From Aquimarina pacifica (GTDB taxonomy: Bacteria > Bacteroidota > Bacteroidia > Flavobacteriales > Flavobacteriaceae), in the NCBI RefSeq assembly GCF_000520955.1, contig NZ_JACC01000010.1:1-64000 (forward strand): DNA of 64,000 nucleotides, in the 5' to 3' direction. Under the pieces are notes generated by a model. The model was not told the origin of the DNA and ran no database searches. It worked only from the letters and a program-made list of their open reading frames with translations. Shown piece by piece: positions 63,174 through 64,000 of this stretch. Numbering within the stretch: position 1 is the stretch's first letter; every line of letters starts with the position of its first letter. The position numbers and the translations under genes are program-made.

Positions 63174-64000
63174 TTATTCGACAATTTTTTTAAACCATAA
63201 ATCATGTAATGTCTCATATTTCACAAAAAAACCAGTTATTCTACCGCTAGTATCTTTAATGATTTGGATATTACTCAAAAACTCGTGATTGCCTGAAAAT
63301 GTATTTTCTTTAATATGACTAAAAATTGTTTTTCCGGATCTTACATTATCAAAAACCAATTTATTATCTTCAATATCAACATGGTATACAACATCTAGCA
63401 TTTCGCAATAATACGCCCCAACAAATTGATTATATTCTTTATCTGTATATTTTGACGGCACATAATACTCCATCAAAAAAGGATCTGCTTCACCGATGGT
63501 AAAGGTCATTTTCTTATCTGTAGTGTTCTTTACTTCAAAAGACACATAGATCTTATCATCACCAGTTACCTTCATCTGAAAATTATCGTTTCCTAAAGGA
63601 ATTAATGAAGACTCATATCCATTGGTTCGTATATACCGTAAGGTATCGTTTTTCACTTCTATTTTTCTAGAGAGACCATATTTTTCATCCCAGTAAGAAC
63701 CAGTATATCGATTTAATTCTTTGACTGTAAGCTTTTTTGTCGGGATTTTTGTGAAATCAACCGTGATAGGTTCGGTAAATTTATCTTTAAGAAAAGAATA
63801 TGCAGATTGCATACCATAATATCCCGTATAAGTCTCTCCTGTATTGCTAAGTACAATTACTATAAAGTCTTGCTCATCGAACTTAAAAATAGAGCTCGCA
63901 TGTCCAGCCATAGAACCACCAAGATATGCCGTGTTAATGCCTCTTTCCTTATGAACATACTGTTGGCCATATGTTAGTTTACCCCAAGGTACATTATACT
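63174..64000 (-). CDS. Serine hydrolase (beta-lactamase family), C-terminal part
   Basis: The frame enters from the right edge and stops at 63174, so only the last 275 or so codons are seen; the N-terminus with the SxxK active site is missing. The visible start includes NVPWGKLTYGQQ and the family motif GGSMAGHASS (the HxG region near the active site), then VIVLSNTG. The remainder (about 170 residues) is beta-rich, with repeats of a lipocalin-like GSYW and GAYYCEML pattern, as in DUF3471-type tails of class C beta-lactamase-like proteins. It is probably a periplasmic or surface hydrolase; the substrate is unknown. An in-frame Met at 63911 is not the true start. Confidence 0.8.
   Translation of the reverse strand, partial: YNVPWGKLTYGQQYVHKERGINTAYLGGSMAGHASSIFKFDEQDFIVIVLSNTGETYTGYYGMQSAYSFLKDKFTEPITVDFTKIPTKKLTVKELNRYTGSYWDEKYGLSRKIEVKNDTLRYIRTNGYESSLIPLGNDNFQMKVTGDDKIYVSFEVKNTTDKKMTFTIGEADPFLMEYYVPSKYTDKEYNQFVGAYYCEMLDVVYHVDIEDNKLVFDNVRSGKTIFSHIKENTFSGNHEFLSNIQIIKDTSGRITGFFVKYETLHDLWFKKIVE

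Overview
The window looks like a stretch of chromosome from a marine-type member of the Flavobacteriaceae (Bacteroidota). The evidence is low G+C, AT-rich gaps, start sites without strong Shine-Dalgarno sequences, several TAnnTTTG -7 promoter elements, type IX secretion (T9SS) C-terminal sorting domains on at least three secreted proteins, and housekeeping genes of flavobacterial type (purB, dnaN, mnmE, gltBD). An Aquimarina-like genus would fit, but this cannot be proven from the window. I saw no rRNA, tRNA, CRISPR array or intact insertion sequence.

Layout. 1-6771 (minus) is the first 2,257 codons of a giant secreted, Asp-rich repeat protein that runs off the left edge. 7531-12145 (minus) is a lipoprotein formylglycine-generating enzyme next to a large secreted Cys-type sulfatase, which is probably its substrate. 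13080-17562 (minus) holds a TPR sensor kinase with a NarL-type regulator, a small lipoprotein built of six acidic nonapeptide repeats, and a LytTR regulator whose phosphoacceptor Asp is replaced by Glu. 18058-21857 (plus) holds a sirtuin without zinc cysteines, two unrecognised genes and purB. 21953-25903 is an ECF sigma factor, probable anti-sigma factor and two DUF4252-like genes, divergent from an S41 peptidase. 26016-37944 is a cobalamin region: btuB under a B12 riboswitch (minus), then cobU-cobT-orf-cobS-cobC (plus), a GH10 xylanase, and a btuF-btuC-like pair without an ATPase gene. 38083-45791 carries DinB-like, dnaN (with a strongly folded leader), an aldo/keto reductase, a methyltransferase, a PLP dehydratase, a DUF285 lipoprotein and a degenerate M23-like protein. 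45930-54082 is a nitrogen-assimilation block: gltB-gltD (minus) divergent from glnB-amt (plus). The right end has a DUF4870 protein, a T9SS trypsin-like protease, mnmE, an SDR/AraC pair, a family 2 glycosyltransferase and a truncated serine hydrolase.

How the genes work together. Outer-membrane B12 capture (BtuB), periplasmic binding and inner-membrane permease (BtuF/BtuC-like), and nucleotide-loop assembly (CobU, CobT, CobS, CobC) form a corrinoid salvage route. GltBD, PII and Amt form ammonium uptake and assimilation. The sulfatase/FGE pair and the xylanase suggest use of sulfated and plant- or algal-type polysaccharides. The least explained items are the nonapeptide-repeat lipoprotein, the D-to-E LytTR regulator, the triple-nested inverted repeat ahead of dnaN, other nested inverted repeats in gaps, and the membrane protein inside the cob operon.
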